This document shows positions 11,760-19,406 of a stretch of 26,065 nucleotides of DNA, piece after piece; within the stretch, counting starts at the first letter, position 1; the number at the start of each line of letters is the position of its first letter. The stretch is from a virus, in IMG/VR virus record IMGVR_UViG_3300036791_000716, positions 1 through 26,065 of that record; one strand, given 5' to 3'. Both the position numbers and the translations under genes were made by a program. The notes under the pieces were generated by a model. That model was not told the origin of the DNA and did no database searches. It saw only the letters and a program-made list of their open reading frames with translations.

Positions 11760-13157
11760 ATGCTGCGCAGGAAAATTTTGCCGCCAAAAAAGCGGTCTAG
11801 TGCTCCTGGGCGGCTATTTCTATCACCTGGATATTATCCTCCGGCTTTTCCGCATCCTCCGCTAGAGCATCATTACGCCGTCCCATACTCGCATCTGCTT
11901 GATCCGCCATTTGCTGAAATGGCCGACCCGCCTTTGTGGTGGGAGCCGGTTGGGCCGACCGGCGCAACAGGCCCAGCCGGACCGGCGGGCGGACCGACCG
12001 GCTCAACAGGCCCTTCAGGACCTACTGGACCAGAGGGGCCTACCGGACCTCTGGGAAGTGCAGGCGCGACCGGACCCGCCGGACCCGCCGGATCGAGTGG
12101 ACCAATAGGGCCCACCGGACCAGCCGGATCGACCGGGGCGACCGGACTTGTTGGACCATCTGGCCCGACTGGCCCCGGTGGCGGTGCGACAGGATCGCAA
12201 GGTCCTTCAGGGCCCGCCGGGGCAACAGGACCGATAGGGCCTTCAGGTCCAACCGGACCATCAGGACCATCAGGACCGGCGGGCGGACCAACCGGACCCG
12301 CTGGACCGTCTGGACCCGCTGGCGTGACCGGAGCGACCGGAGCGGCAGGGCCATCAGGGCCATCAGGACCATCTGGACCAGCGGGTGTAGCTGGAGCGAC
12401 CGGCGCAGTCGGAACGGTTGGGGCCGTTGGAGCGACTGGAGCGGTTGGAGCAACCGGAGTAGCCGGACCTTCTGGGCCTTCTGGGCCATCCGGCCCCGGT
12501 GGACCAACCGGACCCGCAGGAGCAACCGGGCCATCAGGCCCTGGCGGATCAGCTGGACCAGCTGGAGCGACCGGAGCGGTGGGCCCATCCGGCCCATCTG
12601 GACCTGCTGGACCTGCTGGATCAGCCGGAGCCATTGGAGCGACTGGAGCGGCAGGCCCATCCGGCCCAGCTGGACCAGCTGGAGCGACCGGAGCGGTGGG
12701 CCCATCCGGCCCATCTGGACCTGCTGGACCTGCTGGATCAGCCGGAGCCATTGGAGCGACTGGAGCGGCAGGCCCATCCGGCCCAGCGGGAGCAACCGGC
12801 CCGGCAGGGCCAATTACGGCTACAGAGGGACTAGTAACGCTTACGGACGGGGCAACCGTTACGCTTGACGCCTCGCTCGGCAACGTGTTCCGGCTGACGG
12901 CGGCGGGAAGCCGGACGATTTCAGTCCCGATCAACAAACCCGCATCGGGCCATTCGCAGCGGCTCATCATCCTGCATCAGGCCAGCGGTGCGGCGCAAAC
13001 TCTGACCCTAACAACGGGATCAGCAGGCGCATTCAGCTTCGGCACCGACATTACAGGACTGAGCGCCACCACCTCCGGACTTACCGACTACATCGGTTGT
13101 GTCTATAATTCCGTGGCTGACCGCTGGAACGTAGTCTCGTATACCAAGGGGTATTGA
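11760..13157 (+). CDS. Collagen-like virion protein with trimer-like C-terminal domain
   Basis: After a short N-terminal segment (1-64, proline-rich, with [16 protein letters not shown]) come about 285 residues of Gly-X-Y repeats (65-351), many [12 protein letters not shown], with a slip near GPAGGPTG. A 114-residue C-terminal domain (352-465) has alternating beta pattern ([16 protein letters not shown], then [18 protein letters not shown], then [18 protein letters not shown]) and probably nucleates the triple helix. Collagen-like fibres are known in many phages and spores. A perfect 117-bp duplication lies inside (12551-12787). The ATG at 11760 has no good ribosome site, and a 15-codon frame starts 7 nt earlier, so the exact start is uncertain. 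Likely a tail or head fibre. Confidence 0.8.
   Translation: MLRRKILPPKKRSSAPGRLFLSPGYYPPAFPHPPLEHHYAVPYSHLLDPPFAEMADPPLWWEPVGPTGATGPAGPAGGPTGSTGPSGPTGPEGPTGPLGSAGATGPAGPAGSSGPIGPTGPAGSTGATGLVGPSGPTGPGGGATGSQGPSGPAGATGPIGPSGPTGPSGPSGPAGGPTGPAGPSGPAGVTGATGAAGPSGPSGPSGPAGVAGATGAVGTVGAVGATGAVGATGVAGPSGPSGPSGPGGPTGPAGATGPSGPGGSAGPAGATGAVGPSGPSGPAGPAGSAGAIGATGAAGPSGPAGPAGATGAVGPSGPSGPAGPAGSAGAIGATGAAGPSGPAGATGPAGPITATEGLVTLTDGATVTLDASLGNVFRLTAAGSRTISVPINKPASGHSQRLIILHQASGAAQTLTLTTGSAGAFSFGTDITGLSATTSGLTDYIGCVYNSVADRWNVVSYTKGY
12551..12787 (+). repeat. Perfect 117-bp tandem duplication inside the collagen-like gene
   Basis: The sequence from 12551 to 12670 recurs identically at 12668-12787: 120 identical nt at a 117-bp shift, i.e. 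39 codons or 13 Gly-X-Y triplets. Elsewhere the GXY blocks are only approximate repeats, so this copy is recent (slippage or unequal recombination). Synonymous bases are identical too. Confidence 0.9.
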
Positions 13158-13834
13158 TGTCGGATGTCATCACGCGCGATCCTATTGTAACGCCAGCATT
13201 GGCATCCTTGACCTTTGACGGAACAGCGCAAAACGCGACTACATCAGGAACTAGTATTTCAGTCACGCTCAATACGACAAACCACAACAATCTTATTTTT
13301 GCTGTCATAGAGGAAAATTCGCCTGCCCCCATTACTGGCGTAACTTCCACTTCAGGTCTTTCATTTTCCCAATACGGCACGTCCGGTGTGGCTTATCAAG
13401 AATTCGAGGTTTGGAAAGCAACCGCCCCGTCTCCGCTAACTAACGAATCCATAACCGTAACAATGGCCAGTGCCGCATACCTAATATTGTCAGTTTTTGC
13501 GGTATCCAATACCACTTTAGCGGCACCGTTTGATCCGCATCCTTTTGCTACAAGTACAACAGGAGACTTGTCGATCACTACCACAAACGCAAATAACTTA
13601 ATCATTGCCTGTTATCGCTTAAGTCAACCTAATCCTACCGCAGGAACAAGCTGGACAACACTAATCGGCGCTAATTATACGCTCATCCAATATCTGACTG
13701 TCACTAGTCCGCAGACAAATTTAGACGCAGTCATTGGCGTAGGGGCCGGTACTCAACAATCCGGTATCAGCATCGCTCTCGTTCAACCGGTCCCATTCGT
13801 ACCGGGGCCACACTCAATGTTTCTGGTGATGTAA
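13157..13834 (+). CDS. Fibre- or decoration-like beta protein (225 aa)
   Basis: The ATG at 13157 overlaps the collagen-gene stop (TGATG); a TTG 3 nt earlier is less likely. The product is Thr/Ser/Asn-rich with alternating beta pattern through its length (ASLTFDGTAQNATTSGTSIS, then NNLIFAVIEEN, then LILSVFAVSNTTLA) and a Pro-rich C-terminus ending PVPFVPGPHSMFLVM. There is no membrane segment. The composition is that of phage surface beta-sandwich domains. Its position between two fibre-like genes suggests a virion surface role, but no domain family is named. Confidence 0.7.
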   Translation: MSDVITRDPIVTPALASLTFDGTAQNATTSGTSISVTLNTTNHNNLIFAVIEENSPAPITGVTSTSGLSFSQYGTSGVAYQEFEVWKATAPSPLTNESITVTMASAAYLILSVFAVSNTTLAAPFDPHPFATSTTGDLSITTTNANNLIIACYRLSQPNPTAGTSWTTLIGANYTLIQYLTVTSPQTNLDAVIGVGAGTQQSGISIALVQPVPFVPGPHSMFLVM

Positions 13835-13845
13835 AGGAGACAATC

Positions 13846-15504
13846 ATGCGCCCCTGGATTAGTTATTTTGTCGATACGCAAGGCGGCGTAATTCTGTCTG
13901 CCGACAGGCAGACGGCATATAACGTAGGCCCGACCAACCCTTGGTCTTTGGTTAAATCCAATCCTTCCGGCACTGGCAATATTTATGTTGAATTAACCGT
14001 TGGAGCTGGTGGTAACAATATTCATGTAGGTGTCGCCAATGCAAACGCACCCGCCAACAACTATGTAGGTGCAACCCCCAACGGTCTTAGCTGGAGCAAC
14101 AACGGCAACGTTTATTCCAATGGCGTCGTCATTGGTCCTATATTCAACTTCAATCCGGGTGATGTCCTTGCGATTGCTGTTTATGGACAATTGCAACTAA
14201 TCCAATTTCGCAACATTACGCAAAATACTGCTTGGTCAAGCACCTATTCCCTGGTTTCGGTCGGGAAACCGCCCTATTTGTTGGCTGTTAGCTTTGATAG
14301 TACTTTGGGTGGCAGCGTTCATGCCAATTTTTACGGCCCATTTGTTGGTACAATGCCTACAGCAATTCCGGCATTCACCATATGGAACCCGGAAGCCCTG
14401 TTCAGTGAACAACCGGTCAAGGTTCTCGACGTTGACGCAGTTATTGCTGATGGCAGCTACACATCAACTAACGTAAACGATCTTGTTCAATTATCGTTTT
14501 CCTCTATTCGCTGGGGTGACGCCAATCTCGATGCACAGAACAATTTGCGATTTACTGATTGGGTATGGAGCGACTCAGACGATGATCTGCCCTTGTTGTC
14601 CATAACGGTGCAGGTAACGGCCCAACCTGCCAATAATTACATTTGGGGCGAATGGGATTATTCAGGAACCACATTTTTAATCACTAGATTTCACATCAGC
14701 ACAACTAATCCAATTGCAGTGTCAAACATACCGATACCGCCACCGACCGCGACGCCTCCCGCCATTGGTCAGGGTCGCGTTTTGCAATTGTTCTCGTCCT
14801 GCGATACCGGAACCGTTTTTAATTGGACGAACGGACGCGTATTCGGCACAGAAACCACACTGGTTTGGCAGCCTATTGAATACGCAACTTTCCCACCATC
14901 AATTGCTGGTCGAACATATACGCTTACTGGCGGAACTTCGCCAAGCACTTTCCCAACTTTCACACCGCTGTTCCCGCCGCCTCTGGTTGGCCAGGGTGGA
15001 GGAGCGCCACCGACATTCCCGCCACCGACGCCACCGCCAATCGGACACATCCCGGCCGGCGTGCTGGTGGGACCTGCTATTGCCGCCGCAAGTGTGCCGC
15101 CATCGGTGGCGGGGATTACTCAGCCTGTATTCACGTTCGGGAACGCAACAACGCCGCCGGTTACAGCGGCTTTCCCGCAGCAAACAACGACATACCCGCA
15201 TCCGCCAATCATTATTAACTCGACGCAGAACACCAACACGCCAATCTGGGTACCGCCACCACAGCCACCGCCCACGCAGGCGTCTACCCCGCCACTCGGC
15301 TTAAGTTACAATACGGGTGGTCAATGGGGTCCGCCGATTGGCCCCGCACTCCCGCCCGTGGTTCCCGGCGGAACGCGTCCCTTCATCACGATGGAAACCA
15401 TGTCCGAGGGCGGCAGTGGCGGCGCGGCGACGATGTCTGCCGACAATCATGTGGACGACGAGCCTCCGCTAAGGCCGAGACGCGGCCGGCGTAGGCATGT
15501 ATGA
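13846..15504 (+). CDS. SPRY-like/Pro-rich fibre protein (552 aa)
   Basis: The ATG follows AAGGAGACAATC. Residues about 33-130 read like a SPRY/concanavalin-type beta sandwich: an initial strand (NIYVELTVGAGG), VGVANANA, NGLSWSNNG, then GDVLAIAVYGQLQLIQFRN and TAWSSTY; such domains bind protein or sugar ligands. Residues about 180-300 contain further beta sheet with DWVWSDSDDD. The remainder (about 300-510) is a long Pro/Thr-rich stalk (PPPTATPPAIG, PPPTPPPIGH), and the end is acidic then strongly basic (RPRRGRRRHV). The whole looks like a head or tail fibre or receptor-binding protein. SPRY is assigned by pattern only. Confidence 0.7.
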   Translation: MRPWISYFVDTQGGVILSADRQTAYNVGPTNPWSLVKSNPSGTGNIYVELTVGAGGNNIHVGVANANAPANNYVGATPNGLSWSNNGNVYSNGVVIGPIFNFNPGDVLAIAVYGQLQLIQFRNITQNTAWSSTYSLVSVGKPPYLLAVSFDSTLGGSVHANFYGPFVGTMPTAIPAFTIWNPEALFSEQPVKVLDVDAVIADGSYTSTNVNDLVQLSFSSIRWGDANLDAQNNLRFTDWVWSDSDDDLPLLSITVQVTAQPANNYIWGEWDYSGTTFLITRFHISTTNPIAVSNIPIPPPTATPPAIGQGRVLQLFSSCDTGTVFNWTNGRVFGTETTLVWQPIEYATFPPSIAGRTYTLTGGTSPSTFPTFTPLFPPPLVGQGGGAPPTFPPPTPPPIGHIPAGVLVGPAIAAASVPPSVAGITQPVFTFGNATTPPVTAAFPQQTTTYPHPPIIINSTQNTNTPIWVPPPQPPPTQASTPPLGLSYNTGGQWGPPIGPALPPVVPGGTRPFITMETMSEGGSGGAATMSADNHVDDEPPLRPRRGRRRHV

Positions 15505-15510
15505 TGCACC

Positions 15511-16245
15511 ATGCTCGCGCAATATGTGGCTGACACCCAGAATTTGTTAAACGACCAGCAGGGACAATTTTTCCCGATCCCGACGCTGCACAACTACATC
15601 AATCGCAGCCGTCGCCGCATTGCCGCTCAGAGCGGCTGTCTGCGTGTTATTCCGCATGGGGTGCTGACAATTGCCAGTCAGGAAGTCTATCCGTTTGCCG
15701 CGTGGCGTTCTCTCGCTCAAGGCGAACTAAAAGGCATTCGGTCCATTTTGCATTGCCGCTCGGTCGCCATTGCAATCGGAGGACAATGGAAACAGCAGCC
15801 CGATGGAACCTGGATCATTGCCGGGGGCGCGTGGAAGCCATTATGGCGGCGCATTATCTGGACCGACTTCCAAGCCCGTTTCCGCATCTACGGGCGAACC
15901 TTCTACGGCACCATTTCCGAGCCCGGTTGGTGGTCGCAATACGGTGAGGGCGAGCTGGGCTCGATCTACCTCGCGCCAATTCCCGGCCAACAGCAGCCGA
16001 TGGAGGTCGATCTTACCTGCATTCCAGAAAACCTTTTAACCGACAAAGACCCGGAGCCAATTCCTTACCCGTGGACAGATGCAGTCGTATGGTGGGCCGC
16101 GGTACTCGCATTGCTGCAACAGCAGCGCGCCCAGGATGCAGATGCAATGGCCAAAGCCTTTAACGCTGAAATGCCATTTGCCGCGGCCCTGGTGTGTCCG
16201 CAAATGATCCAAACGGCATACGGCGCAGCTTTGCGATCAGCCTAA
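15511..16245 (+). CDS. Head-tail connector (adaptor) protein
   Basis: At 244 residues the product fits podoviral head-tail adaptors, which form a ring beneath the portal. The first 35 residues (LAQYVADTQNLLNDQQGQFF then LHNYINRSRRRIAAQSG) match the helical pattern common to these proteins: helix, loop with W/F, second helix beginning with N and R-rich. Later segments are beta strands plus a Trp-rich region (WWSQYGEGELGSIYLAPIP) and a helical C-terminus rich in Ala (VVWWAAVLALLQQQRAQDAD). Its place before the tail gene supports the role. The exact family (P22 gp4-like or DUF6682-like) is not proved. Confidence 0.72.
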   Translation: MLAQYVADTQNLLNDQQGQFFPIPTLHNYINRSRRRIAAQSGCLRVIPHGVLTIASQEVYPFAAWRSLAQGELKGIRSILHCRSVAIAIGGQWKQQPDGTWIIAGGAWKPLWRRIIWTDFQARFRIYGRTFYGTISEPGWWSQYGEGELGSIYLAPIPGQQQPMEVDLTCIPENLLTDKDPEPIPYPWTDAVVWWAAVLALLQQQRAQDADAMAKAFNAEMPFAAALVCPQMIQTAYGAALRSA

Positions 16246-16246
16246 C

Positions 16247-17992
16247 ATGCCCACCCAAAGTTCAAACCCATTCGAGCTACACACGCTTGACCAATGGAGC
16301 GGGCTTAATCAGCAGGCCAAACGCGGCTCGATTGCAGACTCAGAAGAGTGGTGGAACGAGAACCTATTCGCCGTTGGTCCCGGCAATCTTAGATCATGCT
16401 GGGGCATACCAAAGGACACGGCTGGGAACTACATACCGATCTATACCGCGCCCGCAGGAAAAACTATTCTGCGCATATTCTTCGGGTTTATCGGCAACGA
16501 AACGGGACAGTTCAATGTGCCCCCTCCCGGTCGTCTCGGATGGATGTTCCTCGATGACGGTACCATCGACCAAGTCGATCTCGACACCAAAGTCGTCACC
16601 AACGTCGGTGGGGCCGGTACTATCATTTGGAACCCCGTCAATCCGCAGTATTGGGCCAGCGCAGTGGTGTGGCGGCCCCAGTTTTTTGGCAATCAAGCCG
16701 GCGAGCAAGGAGGTGTCCTGTTTGGAAGCCCCGAAAAAGCCCCAGGAGGACCAGGAGGGCTCTACGCATGGGACGGCACTACCTTATTCCCGCCGGGTTC
16801 TACCGCCCCCGACTGGCTGACCAACGAACTAGCGACCAGCGGGACGACCGGGACCTTCATCATGCCGGAAGGTCTACCGGGGATTTTTACGATGGAGGTT
16901 TATCAGAACCGTTTGTGGGTGAGTGGCAAGGACGTTATCTCGTTTTCAGCCCCGGGCAATGGAGCGGATTTTTCCACAGTTGATGGTGGCGGGTCCATCG
17001 GATATTTCGGCAATAAGTTGGTTTACACCTACAACGACATGGCCGCATCGTCCGGTTATCTGTATCTGTTTGGCGATAGTTCCATTGACATGATTTCCAA
17101 CGTGCAGACAACCGGAGGTCCCGCTCCGAGTAATCCGGTAACGACCACCTTCAGTTACACGAATATTGATCCCCAGGTAGGACAGCGCTTTCCGCGTCCG
17201 GTTGGCCGTGCGGGCCGCTACATGACAATGTGGACCGGTAATCAAAGTGCGAACCTGCCAACAAATCCAGGCGGGGGAAGTATTTTCCAATGCCGAGGCG
17301 CTGAAGCCGGTCAGATAAGTCAAAAAGCCACTAATCTTCTAAACACACTGGACCCTTCAACTTTTTTGCCAACCATGTGTTCGGCAACAATGTTTGGGTC
17401 CCGAGTAGTCTTATGCCTTGGTCAACTAACTGATATTTTCGAGCAAAAACGTTCACTGATACTAATATGGCATCCTATGGGTGACGCCGGATTTTGGTCC
17501 GTAGCCTCGCAGAACGTGGCACTTACAAATATCTCTTCATATGAGCAGGACTCAATCATCACCCCATATGGAACGGACGGAACACACCTATTCCAATTAT
17601 TTGCCCAACCCGATCCTACCTTACAAAAATATCTCGCAACCAAATACTTGCGAGGTGCTGGTCAAAAACAAATCGTAATCAAAAACTGGAAGCGTTTGTT
17701 TTTGGAATTTCACGACGAGCTGGGCACCGGAGTTGCTTTCAATGGCCGATTGAGCGCTTACGGCGGAGGCATTCCCGGCGGCATTCAGGACATTGGTTTT
17801 CAAAGCACGGCGGGCGAATTCGAATTCGGCCTAGGCCCCGTACAGCGCTCGCTTGACGCCGGATTTTTCGAACCGCAGCGCATTGAGGGCGCGGGCATCG
17901 CCGCAGCGGTGGACTTATGGTCATACTCGCCGGATTTCGTCATCGAGCGATTGCATCTAGGAGCCGAAGATCGCACCTTGTTTGGTGCGTAA
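16247..17992 (+). CDS. Tail protein, P22 gp10-like (tail hub/DNA stabilisation)
   Basis: The ATG begins one base after the connector stop. The 581-residue protein is beta-rich and repeats blade-like segments. MEVYQNRLWVSGKDVISFSA (216-235) corresponds to the YxxRLWxxG...FS motif seen in gp10-like tail proteins, and YLYLFGDSSIDMI is the next blade. The C-terminal third (about 465-581) includes QKQIVIKNWKRLFLEFHDEL and a closing ERLHLG. In P22, gp10 binds the connector and plugs DNA; here the order connector then gp10-like protein agrees. I infer that it forms the tail tube or hub in a short-tailed particle. The family call rests on motif memory. Confidence 0.68.
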   Translation: MPTQSSNPFELHTLDQWSGLNQQAKRGSIADSEEWWNENLFAVGPGNLRSCWGIPKDTAGNYIPIYTAPAGKTILRIFFGFIGNETGQFNVPPPGRLGWMFLDDGTIDQVDLDTKVVTNVGGAGTIIWNPVNPQYWASAVVWRPQFFGNQAGEQGGVLFGSPEKAPGGPGGLYAWDGTTLFPPGSTAPDWLTNELATSGTTGTFIMPEGLPGIFTMEVYQNRLWVSGKDVISFSAPGNGADFSTVDGGGSIGYFGNKLVYTYNDMAASSGYLYLFGDSSIDMISNVQTTGGPAPSNPVTTTFSYTNIDPQVGQRFPRPVGRAGRYMTMWTGNQSANLPTNPGGGSIFQCRGAEAGQISQKATNLLNTLDPSTFLPTMCSATMFGSRVVLCLGQLTDIFEQKRSLILIWHPMGDAGFWSVASQNVALTNISSYEQDSIITPYGTDGTHLFQLFAQPDPTLQKYLATKYLRGAGQKQIVIKNWKRLFLEFHDELGTGVAFNGRLSAYGGGIPGGIQDIGFQSTAGEFEFGLGPVQRSLDAGFFEPQRIEGAGIAAAVDLWSYSPDFVIERLHLGAEDRTLFGA

Positions 17993-18061
17993 TAGTGGGT
18001 TAATCTTCCAGATGCACCACACGGTGCGATACACCAACTGCAAAAGCAGGAGAAGGGTAAA

Positions 18062-18133
18062 ATGTTGCAAGATCAGGAACACGTCCTTCAAGCCAATCGC
18101 CGTCGTCGTCGCGGCCGTCGCGTTCGCCGGTAA
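18062..18133 (+). CDS. Arg-rich micropeptide 1 (23 aa)
   Basis: Read directly: ATG 18062, TAA 18131-18133, with an excellent AGGAGAAGGG ribosome site (18048-18057). The first half (MLQDQEHVLQAN) is polar and the second half is RRRRRGRRVRR, so 9 of 23 residues are Arg, encoded by mixed CGC, CGT and CGG codons. It is the first of five consecutive arginine-rich micro-ORFs. A nucleic-acid-binding or DNA-condensing role is inferred from charge only. Too short for family recognition. Confidence 0.55.
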   Translation: MLQDQEHVLQANRRRRRGRRVRR

Positions 18134-18152
18134 TCCTCAACAAAAGCGATAG

Positions 18153-18308
18153 ATGGCCGATCTCGGCAAAATGCTGGGGCGGCAGCTTAAGAACAAGCGC
18201 TTCTTTAACTTCCGTACCCCGAGCGTTCATCCGAGATTGAACGCATCGCTCAAACGTGGCGTAACGCGGAGGTTTAATCCGCGCCAACGTCCACTGAGGA
18301 GGCTATGA
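18153..18308 (+). CDS. Arg/Lys-rich micropeptide 2 (51 aa)
   Basis: ATG 18153, TGA 18306-18308. The ribosome site is weak (AAGCGA), so translation may be coupled to micropeptide 1, which ends 19 nt upstream. The product starts MADLGKMLGRQLKNKRFFNF and has 11 Arg and 4 Lys in 51 residues, with a helical start and an RQRPLRRL end. Its composition resembles small basic nucleic-acid-binding proteins. No family is recognised. Its stop overlaps the start of micropeptide 3 (TGATG). Confidence 0.6.
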   Translation: MADLGKMLGRQLKNKRFFNFRTPSVHPRLNASLKRGVTRRFNPRQRPLRRL

Positions 18309-18391
18309 TGGCGCGTCGTAGACGACGTAAGCGTATGGTGTTGGTACCGGCTTCGCGTAAGGCAGCTCGGGCGCGACGAAGGAAGCGATAA
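18308..18391 (+). CDS. Arg-rich micropeptide 3 (27 aa), protamine-like
   Basis: Of two ATGs in ATGATGG, the one at 18308 is chosen because AGGAGG (18297-18302) is 5 nt upstream. The product has MARRRRRKRMVLVPASR followed by an Ala/Arg-rich end (KAARARRRKR): 12 Arg and 3 Lys among 27 residues (56%). Arg codons are mixed (CGT, CGA, AGA, CGG, AGG), so the charge is not a simple codon repeat. It looks like an adenovirus core peptide or a protamine in composition only. The next gene starts at the next base. Confidence 0.6.
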   Translation: MARRRRRKRMVLVPASRKAARARRRKR

Positions 18392-18541
18392 ATGGCACGC
18401 GGTACCAATCTCGGACCACGCTCCCGTGTCGATCCGGCCGGCAAGTTAGGCCGGTTGCATCGTCCGACTACCCGCATTCGCCGGCACCGAGGCCATCGCC
18501 AAGGTACCGGTCGCGGGCACGGTAGGCGCGTGGGACGATAG
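18392..18541 (+). CDS. Arg-rich micropeptide 4 (49 aa)
   Basis: The ATG follows AAGGAAG (18379-18385) and the previous stop without a gap. Of 49 residues 14 are Arg, 1 Lys and 5 His; the sequence is MARGTNLGPRSRVDPAG then alternating Arg/His/Gly (TRIRRHRGHRQGTGRGHG) to RRVGR. Gly/Arg/His-rich low complexity suggests RNA or DNA contacts rather than a fold. It is separated by 2 nt from the next micropeptide gene. Confidence 0.58.
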   Translation: MARGTNLGPRSRVDPAGKLGRLHRPTTRIRRHRGHRQGTGRGHGRRVGR

Positions 18542-18543
18542 CC

Positions 18544-18720
18544 ATGGCTCGACAGGACAAACCGCCGGGCCGCAGTGGCCCGGTTTGTCGAATGCCGTGG
18601 ACGGACGGCGGTTTTCCCGGTGATTGGAAACGCGCCTCAAGGCGTGGGCGCAATTCCAAAGGGCACCGCACTCCGCGCCCCGGCGGTCGCACCGGCCCGG
18701 TCAGGATGGCGCGTCGTTGA
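18544..18720 (+). CDS. Arg-rich micropeptide 5 (58 aa)
   Basis: ATG 18544 lies 2 nt after the previous stop; TGA 18718-18720 overlaps the TTG start of the nuclease gene. The product starts MARQDKPPGRSGPVCRMPW and contains 13 Arg and 3 Lys among 58 residues, plus many Gly and Pro; it ends in RMARR. Three of the five peptides start MAR, and this one ends in MARR, so the group may share origin or selection. There is no obvious ribosome site, so coupling is likely. Confidence 0.55.
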   Translation: MARQDKPPGRSGPVCRMPWTDGGFPGDWKRASRRGRNSKGHRTPRPGGRTGPVRMARR

Positions 18721-19184
18721 GCCGGCACAGGCCGATCAATCTCCCGCATGAACCTCGGGAGAGCGAGTTACATGCGTCTGTCGCTCAGTTTCTTGATTGG
18801 GCTCTAATTCCCCCGACCATCTACACTACATTTCCCGCCGGCTGGGGCAAGCTGACCAAGGGCACAGCCGGGCGGCTGTATGCCAGCGGCCTGAAAAAGG
18901 GAATGCCGGACCTGTTCGTGTTTGCGCCCCGTAGGGTAATTGGGCTCGAATTGAAGGCTGGGGTGAACAGCACGACCGCGGCGCAACGTGAAATGTTTGC
19001 GAAATTGCAAGCGGTTGGCATTCGGGTATATGTTTGTAGGTGTCTAGAAGACGTATCAGACGCCCTAAAAACAGCAGGTATCCCATGCCGATTGGCAATC
19101 AGCGCGAGTGGCCCCGGGTCCGCGAAAGCGACGGAACCGAGCGCACCTCCCCCACCGGGTATTTCAAATCCGCTACCGACATAG
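18717..19184 (+). CDS. VRR-NUC domain nuclease (155 aa)
   Basis: The domain follows the VRR-NUC pattern: ESEL (residues 15-18), LKKGMPDLFVF with D65 (59-69), IGLELKAG with E78 and K80 (75-82), and Q90 in the following helix, i.e. the PD-(D/E)xK catalytic set plus the VRR-type C-terminal strand (GIRVYVCRCLEDV). No in-frame ATG exists nearby; TTG 18717, overlapping the preceding stop and 10 nt after AGGA, is the best start. VRR-NUC enzymes cut structured DNA such as branched or Holliday-type junctions. The tail after about residue 123 is low-complexity and overlaps the next gene by 100 nt. Here it probably trims or resolves replication or packaging intermediates, which is inference. Confidence 0.85.
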   Translation: MSRHRPINLPHEPRESELHASVAQFLDWALIPPTIYTTFPAGWGKLTKGTAGRLYASGLKKGMPDLFVFAPRRVIGLELKAGVNSTTAAQREMFAKLQAVGIRVYVCRCLEDVSDALKTAGIPCRLAISASGPGSAKATEPSAPPPPGISNPLPT

Positions 19185-19405
19185 CGCGTTCGGATCGCAA
19201 CGTTTCCGGTCCCTTGCGCCTGGGCACCGAGCCGCGCATAGGACCGCGTGGCGCACTGCGCAATGGCACATCCGACATGGGAATGGACCGGATATCGTTG
19301 CGCGGCTTCGATCCGATTGGCACTTCAGACACCCGAGCCCCGCCGCAAGAGGGAAGCGATCTCGTTTCGCGCGAAGTGCGTGGGAGAAACCATCGCGAGG
19401 GCTGA
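19085..19405 (+). CDS. Arg-rich hypothetical protein (106 aa) overlapping the nuclease
   Basis: ATG 19085 has AGG at 19077-19079 and overlaps the nuclease frame by 100 nt. The product starts MPIGNQREWPRVRESDGTER and is Arg-rich (about 17 of 106) and disordered-looking, with loose internal echoes (GTEPRIGPRGALRNGTSDMG, then LRGFDPIGTSD). It continues the basic character of the five micropeptides, perhaps as another virion-associated basic protein. No family is recognised. The overlap is unusually long for this genome, and the start could be later. Confidence 0.55.
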   Translation: MPIGNQREWPRVRESDGTERTSPTGYFKSATDIARSDRNVSGPLRLGTEPRIGPRGALRNGTSDMGMDRISLRGFDPIGTSDTRAPPQEGSDLVSREVRGRNHREG

Positions 19406-19406
19406 C

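Noticed and set aside
11936-12868. Plus-strand 310-codon frame inside the collagen gene
   Set aside because: It is the +2 shadow of the GXY repeats (Arg/Trp/Thr-rich artefact), with no start context.
11873-12970. Long minus-strand ORF (365 codons) opposite the collagen-like gene
   Set aside because: Gly-X-Y codons leave both strands and other frames open; the minus product is low-complexity Pro/Ala/Gly and has no ribosome site. The + strand frame has a genuine C-terminal domain.
18624-18716. Longer nuclease start at TTG 18624
   Set aside because: It lies inside micropeptide 5 without a ribosome site and adds residues with no match to VRR-NUC; TTG 18717 with AGGA fits better.
18000-18749. 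Minus-strand ORFs across the arginine micro-ORF region
   Set aside because: They lack convincing ribosome sites and overlap each other in different frames, whereas the + strand set has ordered ribosome sites and start/stop coupling. A minus gene cannot be fully excluded without homologues.
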